Assembly: GCA_015179045.1 (NCBI GenBank)
Contig: WHUZ01000029.1
Span: 248,001-312,000, forward strand
Source of the DNA: Kalaharituber pfeilii
Taxonomy: Eukaryota > Ascomycota > Pezizomycetes > Pezizales > Pezizaceae
Reading direction: 5' to 3'
Length of the DNA stretch: 64,000 bases
Shown: piece after piece, positions 35,401 through 48,789 of the stretch
Numbering within the stretch: the stretch's first letter is position 1
How the letters are laid out: every line of letters starts with the position of its first letter
Notes under the pieces: model-generated
Databases searched by the model: none
What the model was told of the DNA's origin: nothing
What the model saw: only the letters and a program-made list of their open reading frames with translations
Program-made: the position numbers and the translations under genes

Positions 35401-38400
35401 CAGCCAACACGTACCGCATAGATGCCGCGCAGAGAAATTGGCCTCAACCTTAGGCTTTCACAATAATGTATACACATGTGCCAGATTACGAATGCCCCGA
35501 CCTGCGTGTAGAATAACATAACATTCTCACGTACCCAACTCCCCTGTTCCCATGCCACCACCCGCTCTCGCACACATGTACTCTACATGTGCAACTTTCA
35601 CGCATGCAAGCAACTAAGGAACCTTACATCAAGCTCCTACTGCTGCTGTTACTTCTGCTCTTCCTCTTTCCGCCTCTAATCCCACATAATATGGGCACTT
35701 GCAGCATGTACCAACTGGCAAAATAGACAACCAGAGCTGGCACCATATATGCAAGGCCGGTGAACTAATTGCTTCTACATAGATGTATCTCCTTGTACAG
35801 TGACTGGTAAAAGTATTTTTCAACAGCCCATCCACACATTTATCTAGAAAAAAGGCGAACATGATTTCTTATATTAAACACGCAGGTACGCGGCCCACTG
35901 CATCTGCATTGCGGCCCATTGACACACCACCACCACTTGCACATGCACCAGCCATCAATAGTGTAATTACAAATGTTATCTCCCCAACATAATCGATCGT
36001 TTCCAACGTGCCGTTATTCACAATTTGCAGCAGTAATATATGCGAGACGGCACGGAAAGCTTATGTGAACGAAGTGAACGGGCAGCGGCACGGTTGAGCA
36101 ATCTTCTCACTTCGCCTTTCCGTTTTGGTATGCATCTTGCAAATTTGCCGCGGGCAGTCATTTGATTGGCCACGGGTGGGTAGTAGTTGGTACTTGCCCA
36201 CATAGGGTGAACATGCAATGCTGTGACCTGCGCAAGTTTGTGCATACGTCGTTGCGTATGTAAAATTTCGAATGCATATCGAATCGACGAATTGGAGAGA
36301 TACATGCGTGCATTGCAGGAGGCTGAATCCGTATTTCAACTCCTACCACAGCAGAACGCGGTCTTCATGCGAAGAAGCTTCGCGCACTACGAGGGCAGGT
36401 CTGGCCGGGCGTTAGAACAACGTCAAGGAACAATGAAAATAGCTCAAGATTCTGACGGCCGGATAGCGTCCATACCCGTGCAATATTGAAATAGGCCATT
36501 TGTTATATGTGCACTAATACTGTCTCCTCTTTGGATTGACATCCTGGAAGTGCTCTGAAGTGCCAACAGGGCTTTGCATTCGCATCTTTCACGGGCAAGA
36601 AGCCAGTATCAAGTCCACTCTCAGTGAAAGCTGAATACAGATCACTAGTCTCAGGATTTCATTGTTACATGTTCTGCCGATTATACCTATACTGGCATCA
36701 ATTAGCTTGTGTAATACATACATCATACGCAGTGTCCCTTAACATGCACCTGCCTTAGCCTTCTTTGATTTTAGCAATTGGATTCCCAAGTATCCAGTGA
36801 TGCGCTCTTCGTCATTGTGCTCGATCGTTACGAACTTTTGTATGTGTATTTTAACCATCTGCATGCTGTGCGGCGCCGCGAGAGTCATAGCATTCCTTAG
36901 GAGGGGAGTGCATCAGTTACCCTCTAGTGATATGTAGACTCTCACTGAAGATATAAAATCCACCTGACACTTTCACCAAAATCGCCTTATGCATCACGTT
37001 CAGCACACACACGGCATGGAGGTTGGAATTGGCATGGATGTTGGAATTCGTATCAAGAAGTGTGAGTAGAAACGGAAACATCCGTCTCAATTGAGGCTGT
37101 TGAAGCCAGCTGACAACAAAAGGAACAATTCGCATGTCTTTGTGCCGGCCGTACTCAATACAGTAGTTTGAGTAGTGTGCCTATCATAGTCCGAGTTTGT
37201 TAATGTAAGTAGCCCGGAGTGGCGCTTGTGTCGGGCCTCGTACCGACGCGTGAAATCCGTGAACATGACAATAAAACTCTGACGTCTTCTGCTGCCACCA
37301 CATATGCTCGAGTATAACTACACCCAAAGTGTACATCATGACACCAATCATATCCGCACTCTCAGCCCGTTTCAAAACGTGCATTAGCCATTCCACGTGA
37401 AGTCCACCTCCTCCTTGGCTTCTCAGTCCTCCCACGCCAGCCAGTTGACAATACATCCCACGTTTTCTTAATCGCATTATCTCCAAATGTGTGTTCTGTC
37501 ATTGGCAGCCTGGTCGCTCGACCCCTCATCCGACAGATCACATGCCTCTGCCCAAGCCTGATCGTAAGCTTAACAGGGTATAGCTCCGTTGAAACTCACT
37601 TGTGACAGTCCTAGACCCTTTGATCTCGCCTCAATGCCCAAATATAGCAACTGAGGACGAAGAAGTGCGGGGTAATAAGGTTTCGTGAGGCGGTCGGAGT
37701 ATCAGCGCACGAATGAGATGCAGCGCGGGGGGGGTGCAATGATAACCGGCAGATCTCCCTCGTGATTGTTTTATTCTGTTTGATTTTCATTTAAGTCTCA
37801 AACGGATATTTCAAAGGAACAAAATCCTCATGATATGAAAGGTAAAGTCAAGCAGAGAAACGTGTAGTTTTTTAGGCCTGAGGGGAATTGTTGTCACTCA
37901 CCTGATCCACATCATGCGATGGTGACTGCTCCTAAGTGTTTCTCAATCTGCTGCCCTTTTCTCTTCTAGGCCTCCAGTAATTCCCGCTACATGCATACAC
38001 AGATACGCTAACGACATTGATCTGGTGAATGATCACTATCATATCTGCAGGGTCTTCATCGTCATTTCTGACCCTAGGCTTTTTGAGAACAACTGGTAGT
38101 TCTCAAGCTGATAACGACTGATTTGCGGCAAATGCCCTCCATGGTGCCGGTCCCAAATGCTCGTAGCATCTTATTTGTGACCGTATGCATTCATTCCAGG
38201 CAATATGAATGCATCATTACGTTTTGCACTCGTAGCTCCTAGGGGGAGTAGAAGCTGTTTCCTAAACCAAACTATAACTATAATAACCCAATGCAGTTTG
38301 CGAATATTTTAAGAAAGCCATGTCATTCTGGAACCCTTTTTCTCGTTGTTTTCAAACTTGGATATTTGCCACTCCAGTATAGCATTTGCTATCGGCTGCA

Positions 38401-40900
38401 CCGGCCTTTCCCACATGAACGATATGTAGTAAATTTTACCCCATCAATGGTGCTGCCGTAAAGTTATGGCTGATCCGCTCAAACAAGTCAGATCACCAGA
38501 ACTCCATCGGACTATTTTGAGTCGTTGCACATATTCTACCGGTGCCAAATTAATGTTCAATATCTTTTGAGGGTTGAAGGCAATATGGCTGAGTGGAACC
38601 AAGTGCACCCGATGGGACCACCGTCACATTCACCTCACCCCAACAGTGCGACGTTGCACTTGTGGTCTCCAGACCAGTTCATAGATGGAAGGACAGGACA
38701 CATTCACGCTAGTTAGCTCGATGATCAGGTATCAGATCCCATGTAAACATGTAAACAACTTCCCACAAGTGGAGCTCGAGAACCAGCTGGCCATTGTTGG
38801 TCAGCCGCACCTCACAGATCCATGCCCCGGTCCCCGCACGTGCGAGTGGCCGAAACATCCTGTCCTGTAGGTCAGTTCTTGTGCAAGCTCTTTGTTCTCA
38901 TTGGATTATGAGTGCACAGGATGCTCAACAAACATCAAAGAACGCTAAATACCAAGAAAATTTCTTTCTCTTTGCTTTTTATCCCGGAAGTAAATCAAAC
39001 ACCAAAAGTTATGTTGAAAACTGGACTTGGATAACGGCAGAAGAAAGAAAAAGAAACAGCTCGTAGGTGGCAAGCAATGTGGCCTGCTCTACCATGGAGT
39101 TGCCAATTATCACATTTCCGCCTTGAATCCAGCTGAAAGCGGGATAACTGCGAGACTAGGATAATTGTGAAGGTGAAGACGTGGGGGCTTGTTCTCAAAC
39201 ATCCCCCCCGCAATCCCACAACTGATAGTGCTTGCCAGTCATAGGGTATTGGAATTCTATCTACAAGTTTGTTGCTGTAATTAAGTTGCAGGAGGAGAGA
39301 AAAGCGGAAAAATCGCTCTATTTCTCTAACTTCTACTTGTGCCCACGCCAATGGTCAGGAATTTTGACTTCATGTCAGTAAGTCCGAATTTGGAAGTAGG
39401 AGCTGAAAATCCGATCCCGCGTAAGACCAAAATCAGATTAGAGGAACATGGAATTTCCTGTAGAGTAGTTGGGCTATAGCTATAGGACAATATAATAAGG
39501 AACAATCGATCGAGAGGACACTTGCTATTCCCCCGTACCTATAGCCAAACCTTGGAGTGTGTTGATTTGAGCTATGTCCATGCAAAGAGATTACTCGATC
39601 GAGTCCGATAGCCATCTAACTCTCGAGAGGTCTTGATCTTGTTAAGACATCCGTCACCAGTTGGGGACACGTCAAACCGAAGTTGAGTCTTGTCAACTCA
39701 ATTTGTCTCAACATGCTTCAATTGGGACTCTCTTTTTACTAGTCCTAGTCAGTCCCTGCATTGCCTCCGAGTCCGCGTTCTCCTCCTTCAATCGCTGGGT
39801 GCGTTCGTCTCAGACTACACTTACAAACAGAATTGGGTAAATTTATGAAGCAACATAAAAGAGCAGCCCGTCCCACAGGATATTGACGTCAAGCTTGTTA
39901 ATGTATGTATTTCGGGAGCAGCCGCGATACTCAACCTAACGTAAACCGTGATCTTAGTTTTGACTTCTTCGCACAAGTGTCCAGTAAAGCATATGAATCC
40001 GCTATTGCTTCCCATCTGGTGAACATTGTTACTACCTTATGTCTTAATATCCTTTTCCTCTATTTGATGCTCTGAATGGAACATAACAGGTACCTTATTC
40101 CCTAACTACTTCTGCATTGACTTGATTGCACGGTTAGATGTACTTCTTTGTACCTATAGTTCCGACCCTTCTCCTATTAAGGTTACTTAGTCACGTTACT
40201 ATGTCACCCCAAAAATTTTTCTTCCAGGCTTATAAGTGAGGCCTCGTCTTGAAATCAGTACAGGTTCAAAAGCCTGGTGCAGCGTCCAATCATCATATGT
40301 TCGTCACGTCTACCCTCTTCCACTAAGGAAGGAGCAGCAGTGGTCACACGGAACGCCCAAACCATCCGCACAAACCCGATGAGAAACTGGAAATAACCGC
40401 TAGCAAAAGTAAGTACAGTACCATACTGTATCTTGGAAAACCTTGAACATGAGAAAATATAAGGATAAAGTTTGGAAAGTACTTATGCAGTTGCAAATTT
40501 AAACTAATGTCTATTTTTGAAATATTTGTGTGCCCTTCTGTGTAACTCAGGTTTGAAAGCTCAGTTCGTACCACAATGCCACCATCCAGTATTACCATGA
40601 AGGTGCAGTTCTTACTGCGACAAATCTGCCGTATAGATACTGTCTCATCCCCAGGGCATCTCGACCGCAGGGCAGAAGCCGTTTATTAAAGGTGAACATG
40701 AAATATCTCGCGGCCTAATACAAGGGTACGCATTTATATGGGTAAACTGAACCGGGAAGCCTTGGGAGTATCATGAGGATAATAAAGCAGCCTTGAAGCG
40801 GACTGTATCAGTAAACTACCAAGGTATAATAAGCCTGGTAGATCTCCCTGCAACAATTTTAATCTAGCGGTACCTATCAGAATCAAACGTCTTACAAGAG
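32465..40900. other. Gene desert, left part
   Basis: No supportable gene in about 8.4 kb. Contents are T- and A-homopolymers (33.0-33.2, 34.02-34.05 kb), AT-rich sequence after the aminopeptidase gene, a diverged dispersed repeat at 33.3 kb, a TCTCGTGCC motif copy at 35.15 kb, and many short frames of fewer than 130 codons without motifs. I looked for reverse transcriptase, integrase and transposase signatures and saw none. Confidence 0.55.
33322..33390 (+). repeat. Diverged dispersed repeat, copy 2
   Basis: This is the counterpart of 3302-3382. Both hold a G/A-rich start with GAAGGC or AAGGCGC, then TTTCCATTGA plus CAC and a final GCTTGCYCAATTAC. The best-matching central part is about 40 bases. 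Confidence 0.5.
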
Positions 40901-41020
40901 TACAGGTGACCCTGGCTATAGTGGAGGGATGGAGAAAGTGCCCTCACTTTAGTGAAAACGGGTTATAGTGAAGAAAATCGGTCAGATTCTTGGCCTTCAT
41001 TATAGCCAGGTTCACCTGTA
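40901..41020. mobile_element. 120-bp MITE of pogo/Tc1-mariner type
   Basis: The element starts TACAGGTGACCCTGGCTATA and ends in its near-perfect inverse, reading TACAGGTGAACCTGGCTATA from the other end; about 28 bases pair with three mismatches. It is bounded by TA, the target used by Tc1/mariner/pogo elements. An internal GGTTATAGTGAAG repeats the inner part of the end sequence, as in pogo/Fot/Tigger elements. At 120 bp it encodes no transposase and would be moved by one elsewhere. Ends of this form (CAGGTGAACCTGGCTATAA) resemble known pogo/Tigger termini. Confidence 0.8.
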
Positions 41021-44000
41021 CCAGCAAAATTATCAGAACACAGGACCCTGGAAGCTGTAAAATCTTTTTTAAAGCCAGCTCACTTAATACACACTACTGT
41101 TTTCGCCCGCGCCCAGGCAATGTCCGGGGTCTTCCATGTTGCAATAATTTTTGGTGGCACCCAAGTAGTAGTCTTACACATATTCTTCTGGGGTAGTACT
41201 GCGCCTGTAGGATTCAATGTTAAACCGAATGGGACTGGTAAGGCAAAGGTTGGGAACCTGAACTGAAATGAGGCAAGCCCGTCAATTATGTTTCTCGATT
41301 AGTGCGCAAGGTCACAAGGAGTAAGATCGCTGCCCAAAGGAACAAGCTGTAGATTACTGCTTTCGAGAGCAAGGCAGCTGACATAGTGCCACTATGATTA
41401 GTGGATGTGGAGTACAGCACCAGTTATAGTGGTGAGCAAGCCCCCCGGCCGGACTTGGAAGCATCGGAGGTCTCAAATCCAGCCGACAATGGTGATCATT
41501 GCTGCATATGGCCATTACAGATGCCGGATCCAGCAGCATAACCAATTCCCAAACATCTCATGTAGGGATGATTGGCGGTCGCCGGGAACTTGCATACATC
41601 TAGGCATCATGAAGCAATATCATAATCTTCCTTCAGCCGCAAATATAAGCAGTATCGAATGAGATCAGCCGCAAACTGGCATAAAATGGATAAGCATTAT
41701 TCGCGATTTTTTTTAATTCACCGGAACAGGGGGAAGGGTATATGCATCGTGACAGTAGGTAGCAGTAAGCGAAATGTCTGAAAGTATTGCCGCTTTAACT
41801 GGTTTTTGACCTGAAACGTTCGGTTCACCGGCCGAGTCGTATTTCTGCATGTCGCGTGAAATTCCCAAGTCTCCCACCCACTATCATAATCAGCCCAACG
41901 AGCGCTACTCACTGTTAAGTACTTCTTCACGAGCCTCATGCGAATCCCCTCAGTTTGAATTGCCGGCACTAGTAAATGTAAACTCCTTAAGACATGCAGT
42001 ATCGATACCTGTAAAGCCTTTGTTTCAAGTTTTGCTGTTTGTATCTACGCCCAAGAAAGTAAGGACTTGCAAGGGGGCGTTTGACATCTCCAGGCATCGT
42101 TTGGCTATCGTGATTTTCCGTACCTTACATGCATGAATAGCTGGCTGATCAACGATGAGCATAAATATTGTAAATACCCTAAATTATCAAAGAATCGGTG
42201 GAGTTCGCGAAACTCACAATAGCGCATTGGTAGTGAAACAATTCTGTTCCCACGTTCACAATTTTCCACATCACGACTACCCTCTGTGGTATGTTTTACA
42301 ACCCATACGCTGACCAAGGATATAGCACAACTCGGTTGTTACTTGAGTCGAGTCAGCTCCAGTCACAGGCATCAACCCGTTGACTTTGGTGCCTGGCTAT
42401 TTGATTGCGCACTACCTAAGGCTATGATGACCTCCAGCATCAAAGTTCAGCCCATCTAGCATGAGCACCACAGCCACAACCAGGCAAGCTAAAAAGCATC
42501 AAACCCGAATTTTTGTTCTAGTATTGTGGAGTCCACGTACAAGGGACCATTTGTGACCGAAATTATGAACTTAAACTTGGCACACTACTTCATCACCCGA
42601 CCACATCTGATTAAAAAATAAACAATGTGGATATGTACTATTTCACCTGTTCTACAACGCTTCATTGTCCTTTAAAATCGTACGATGGTATTGAGTAGTA
42701 GAGGATTGAAATTTTAGACTCAGCCATTCCTATATGTCCATAAACTTCTGTAGAAAAAACCCATTGATAGTAATATCAGAAACAGAATTAAGAGCTTCAA
42801 GAATTGTAAGTTGTAAATTATATTCACAATGATTGCTTGCATACTAGGTTACGAGACTACTTGCATACGATTCTTCACTTTCACTATATAGGAATGGTCA
42901 GGAAATGCCCTCTTCCACTGCAACTAGCTCGGAGGTATCCGGTTCGCTCCGCTAGCAGCAACAGCAAGCAAGATAGCTTTTCTTTTCTTTTTCTTAGGTG
43001 TGTTTATATCTATTACTATGATATTAGTTCAATACTTACCTAAAAAGAAGCTATAGGGCAGGCTATACACACCTTGGGAACATAACTCAAGTTATCCGAT
43101 GCCAAATATCCGTTTCGATATACGCCACAAGCCTATAGAGCTGGACCTGAGGTTCACGTGTCTATGGTTAGATCAGCGTTATGGTTATGACTCGATAATA
43201 TAGAACAACTCGTTGCCCCCTATTGCATGTTGGCCGCCGCGTATACCCTTAGAGCGGTGGCTGTAAGTTGCCATCGAAGATCGAGCTTGAGGCCGCTTGA
43301 AGGCGACGGGATTTCAGAAACTTCGGTGGCTCTAGGAACAACTTGTGGTGCCAAGGATAGAGTCACAACTACCTAATTGGGAAGGCTAGCGATGCCAAGG
43401 CTTCGTAGTCTGATCGCAATGGCGACGACATCATTCGCCGCAGTATCTTAGCCCAACAATCTGGTTGTCTCCGCCCCAGCATGGGACGAGTATGGTACAG
43501 TGTTTTGGTATAGCCTCATTTCTTGATGATTTAGTGGGTAAGTTTAGGGGCACGCACCTATGAGCGTGTACAAACAACTCTGGACCCATTGTGCTATGAG
43601 TGGTACAAGAAGGGCCCATTCTCTGAGCGTCTATACTAACTCTCTCAGGGAAAATTTAACCTTTCAGCAGTCATCAACGTAATCAAGTAATACGTTGTCT
43701 AGTCTGTACCGCTATCAGCTAAACCGGGCGCATGACGCGGCCCACGTTCCCGTGACGGTAGCTATTCTCGTCAGCAAACAAAGTGTCGTTAACGTTGAAG
43801 ATTGAGGTGATTCTCAACATAGAGTGGTTATGCATTGCCTCTTATTTAGCAAAGCCCCAGCAACCGGGATTAATAGTCTGAGGATGCGTAGCACCGACCT
43901 CACCTAGCCACGTCGCATTTACTTCCAAAATTCTTACAAATTGGGCAATGCGGTCTGGCCTACCGTAATATGTTAGCAAAATACAACTCGAATAGTTACA

Positions 44001-46663
44001 CGTGCGTCGCAAAATACTTTTGATATACAAAGCAACGAATGAATTATTGCACACTGCATGAGATGATCTGCCTTCAATCCAAGACAAAAGCGCTTCTCAT
44101 GATTGGAATTATAGCAGGTCAGACGTTGCCTGAACAAGCATGCGACGTGCATTGATTGGCGGGAGTCCAAAATATCCCTTCATTATCTCCTCTTCAGGTT
44201 TGATATTCACGTTGACGTGCACTCAGCGCCCATTAAAGAACGCGCAACGTCCTATGACGTAAATTCTCAGAACGGCCACATCACATCATGCACGGCCCGA
44301 GCGTGGGTGCGATGTTGCAAATTGATTGCGGCCGGACTGCATCCAGTAAGCATCCGTGCCCATGTGGAGTCAACTGAAGCTCAGAACTTCAAACCAGTTC
44401 GATCGGACGTCGAGTCGCATCCCGTGTTGTTAATTCTCAAACGATGCAAGCTGGTAAGTCAGAACTAGTGGAGTTAACCCCATGTTGGAATTCAAATTGA
44501 TAGCTTTGTTGAAGCGCACCCAATTGAAGCGCCTGGTCCACTCAGGCCTAGCTTATCTGATTCATGCTCTATCAACGTTGACTCCATGTTGGGTAGGGTG
44601 GCTATCTCCAGCGACACTGCTGAACAACCTTGACAGTAGTTCTTGCACTTCTTGCGAGTGTCAATGGTCTGTTGTGACCTGTCTGAGTTTCTTCATACAC
44701 TTGCCCAATGGGCTTTGTACTGCCTAATCCGGTAGCCCGGCTGCTAAGTAAGACGTACTTACATGTACTCACATATGTCCGACAGTCTGGTGTCCCTTGG
44801 TGTTGGGACGCCTTGGCATGCCCTTGTTGTCCTTGAGCTTGTACCAACAGAGCTGAGTACCGCAAAGTAATGTACTCTACATTACGGAAGCTGCTCTGTT
44901 TTTGAGTCGATATCACAAGGTCATCTCAAATTGCGCTCTCCGTGTTGGCGTCTTGTTTATCAGATGGGGCATCAGTAAGCAAGCTTCAGCTCTGTCCTCT
45001 GTATACTTCAGCGTCCTCAGGATCAGTTGAGCGGGAGACCTCATGGGTCAGGGTTGAAACTCAGCTGCACCAGGTACATCTAGTACCTAATATATCAGCA
45101 TGAGCTGCTGGTAGCTGATACTGCGCCCCGAGCTTAACAACTAAATCCTCCAACTGTTCTGATATCCCCCGAAATCTGAACATTTTGCGTAGCTTAGAAA
45201 TCTTTCGAGAAGACCTTTTGAGGACAGGGACCTTTAGGCAGTGAGCATGAAATCTGTTTTTCAGGGATAAAAAAAGTGACATAACACTGCGGCGCAAACC
45301 TGACTAAGTTATAAACTTTACTCCTACCTTTGAGGCGGAGACGAGCTATGTATCTCATACCGTGTCATTTTGCATCGCCGCACACCGCCGCAGCTCCGCC
45401 TCGTCCCGCATCAGATACGCATCCAACGCCTTAGTGTTATGTACAATGCTAGGAGGTACTATTCTTTGCTCTTGTATTCTAGCCAAGTTCTAGTAATTCT
45501 CAAATGTACTCGCGCAGGAAACAAGTTCGTGAGGTAATATCCATGTCAATTGTTTTCCTCTCCTAGATGGATCTTCTCCAATTAATAGCCATCTTGCTTC
45601 ATGCCAACTCCAATCTACAGCTGCCCCTGCCGCCTCACACTTCACACCCGCCTGTTAGATGGGCTTACCTCCATTTGCCTTCCCCCATGCCCGACTACAT
45701 GCGCGCGCATGCGCAAGGATATGTGCAAAAAAAAAAAAGAAAAAACTCGAAAGAACGAAGCACAAGAAAAAAATCCAAGACACTTGCAGCAAGCTGCTGG
45801 GTTGTGTGCTTCCTCATTCGAATCCCCCGCCGAAGTCTTCAGCCAACCATCAAAACGTTGACCCACCAACCATCTTACGTCCACCAACCACAGCTGGTCC
45901 CACCCCATCTGTACGTGAAAACGGAAGACCGACCGGCCCCTCGATCAAGGGCCAAGTTCTCCACTAAAAGCATGGTCTCCCACGGTCTCTGAAAGGCGGC
46001 TAACCACCACCACCTACTACCGTGAGTTACTGCAGCTCACCTCTTTTTTGCTTCTATGCACACCCTTCTGAAGAGGGGGTACAAGACTGCTGAAGAGGTA
46101 AAATAGATGAATTGAACTGTAAACTACTAAGTATTAAGCCAGTCTCCCTTCAGCCCGGTAGAATCAATCTACGCTGACCCCACCACTTTAAGACTAGGTT
46201 CTGAGGCCACCCAACCACATTATGGTACCAAACAGAATATCAAAAGATCCCAGATAGATATACAATACCCGGGGGGACTCCGCATTGTGATATGTCCTAC
46301 TTTCTGCATTGTTTCCCCTCACGAGAAAATAAGTGTCAAAACTGCTCTGAAACTCCCAGCAAAGGTACAAGTGACATTCCCAGCTTTAGCATGTATATTA
46401 GGGAAGACTGGACTGTCAAGATATACACTATAGAGAAGTTTTTTGAATGCGTAACCGTTACAAGGATTGATTGAAGAGTCATTCCATCGCCACTGTTCAT
46501 GACACCAGTGCACCAGAGGAGAAAAAAGATACCAAGAAATAATAAATGAAATCTGGCCAGGAATAAACCAAAGCTTACTGAAGAACGTAATTCGTCAAAT
46601 TCATTAACTTGTTATAAAGTATCCAAATCAGATAATGAGTAGGAAACAAGAGAAGAAAGAGGG

Positions 46664-46695
<32 letters not shown>

Positions 46696-47452
46696 CCGAT
46701 ATTTCCGTTCATCCTCCTGTAATTTTCCAGAATCCTTCACTAAAGCCAGTACCATGAACTCAAAAATTACCCCTAGAAATAGCAAACATTTAAAGGAACA
46801 CATTAGTCTCAACAGAGAAAAAACATGTAGAAATGACAAACATCTAACAGCCCTCCTCAGAACATGTACCAAACTTTTCCAATTTACTGACCAAACCCCA
46901 CCGCGGCTTGGGTGAGCCAGACCAATCCCATGAGACTAAGGCATCATCAAGCAACGAGGTGATAGATCGATAAAAAGCCCATTCCAAATACTATCCATTT
47001 ATCCACCGCTTCTTGAGACTTGTTAGTACTCAGGAAGGTATCAAAGGAAAATGAAAACGAGAGTATACAGTTTCCATCAACCATATTCCGTCGTACCTAT
47101 TCAATGAATATTCCCACAATGAATTGACGCCTATAGAACTCCTCAAAGTGAAGCTTGTATACTTATCCCCCGTCCGAGCCATGCCGAATGAGCTCGGGGT
47201 TGAAGATAACCCATTTGTGACACACAGAATGCCCCAAATTGTAAGAAACTGGGGAGTGAGATTGGCCAAGAAACTGGCCAACTTTCTACAAGAAAGAAGT
47301 GATAAAATCGACAGAGATATATCAAACAAGAAAGCAGTTAATCCGTCCCATTCATATACAGTGAAGGAAAATTGACATGGGTATTGAAAATGCTAAAGGA
47401 AATGTATGTAGTGAATTAGAAAATGAAGCGGAATACTGAAAGAACGATGTCG
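41021..47452. other. Gene desert, right part
   Basis: Another 6.4 kb without a supportable gene. It includes a run of 30 A at 46664-46693. A Pro-rich frame at 45.57-45.99 kb (plus strand, 141 codons) has no recognisable domain and no introns of fungal type, and I leave it out. The 3' end of the next gene lies at 47453. Confidence 0.55.
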
Positions 47453-48789
47453 CTATCTTCTCCTACTAGGACTACTCGATGGACTAGTGGCGGGACTAGA
47501 CATTGTTCGCGCCTGCATTGTCGGTCGGCGGTTGAAAACTTCGTCGATAAGTCGCTTAGGACCGACATATTCCATGTTCATTTTAAGATGGGATGTCATG
47601 GGTAGAGGAATGTTGAGCTGAACTACTTTCTTCTCGCGGAATTTGCGCTTAATGCAGTCATCAACGAGGGCCATGAGGCCAGTTGCTATGATAACACTAA
47701 ATCGAACTTGTTAAATCTTCACATTTGGAATCTTGTAAATTGAAGTACTCACTCCGCAACGTCGGCTGGACCATGGATAGGATCCTGGGCAGAATCCTTA
47801 AAGTAGAATGAGCATGGAGGAACAAACTCTCCAGTAATCTCTTCAGTCGGCGATGGAGAAATAGGATCAGGAAGAATGACAGCGACAATATTGCCGGAGC
47901 CATTATTCACCAGCTGATAGGAAATTTCTTCGTCCCCAGTTGCTGGAAGCTTCCTGATAAGTCTTTTCCAGGAATAATTCTTTCCCCAATACTCAAAGTC
48001 GTACTTTCTTGATCCTTTTGATCCCTTTCTATTCACCTCAACATGGGCATAGTTGGAGAACTCTAGAGTGATAGTGTTCGACTTCACTTCATCGTTGCTA
48101 TCTGTCGATCTAGACCTCTCTGTACTCCCTTCATCTTCTTCGTCGAAAGAGCCATAGCCACTATCTTGGCGGTTTAGAGTCATTTGCTTCTCTTGCTCAG
48201 AGCGTCCACGGAAACTGTGGAGAGCCCTGCTGACGGACCTCTGAAGGCCTGGCCTTTTCGGCGAATTTTGCTTTTGATGAGTGTGTGCAACTTCTCTTCC
48301 ACAATCTCTCCCATATCTTCTCAACGAGAATTCTCGCTTTAGCAAGTCGTACATTCTCAGATGGAAGAGGGTGATGTTCTTGGGAATGCCTCCGCGTTCG
48401 TTGATATTCGTATCAACTCTGATGTTCATGTCCCCATCAACTGAAGCGTCATCATGTTTGATTTGAAAGCGTCTAACGGAAGGGAAAAGCTGCCCAAATT
48501 CAGTAGGTGTCGCTGGTATCGCTTCATTCCTGGGTGGTTTGTCATAGGAATCATAGTAGTTATAATGACCATATCCATCATCATAATCGTCAACAGATGC
48601 GACTGTCGTGCAGTATGTGTTAGTTGATGTTCTCTGATAGTCGAATAAGTCGGACTCTGCTGGTGAACAAGTCGAGTCATGTCGTTCTAACGAGGGTATT
48701 GAGTTTGGTGGAGAATTCGTCCGACGAGTTCTATCGTTGTTCTTCATGTTACTATCTTTGTCAGTTGCGCTGCTGTGTACTGCTGCCAT
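47453..48789 (-). CDS. Fungal-specific protein of unknown function
   Basis: Two exons (48789-47753, 47696-47453) encode 426 residues. The intron (GTGAGT donor, TTTAG acceptor) joins HGPADVA to DVIIATGLMALVDDCIKRKF, which restores a block I recall as conserved in filamentous fungi. The N-terminal 200 residues are low complexity: Ser/Asp/Asn-rich with a Tyr/Asp cluster (residues about 67-82), then a segment FHLRMYDLLKREFSLRRYGRDCGREV that looks structured. Residues about 245-330 form a probable beta-rich domain: KYDFEYWGKNYSWKRL, YQLVNNGSGNIVAVILP, FVPPCSFYF. The tail is Ser/Arg-rich. There is no signal peptide or membrane helix. Function is unknown; the pattern of aromatic and Gly residues suggests a small globular domain, not an enzyme with obvious catalytic residues. 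The first in-frame ATG is used as start. It stands alone between two gene deserts. Confidence 0.85.

Noticed and set aside
45567..45992. A 141-codon Pro/Lys-rich plus-strand frame
   Set aside because: It has no domain, contains an A-run, and frames of similar length overlap it on both strands.
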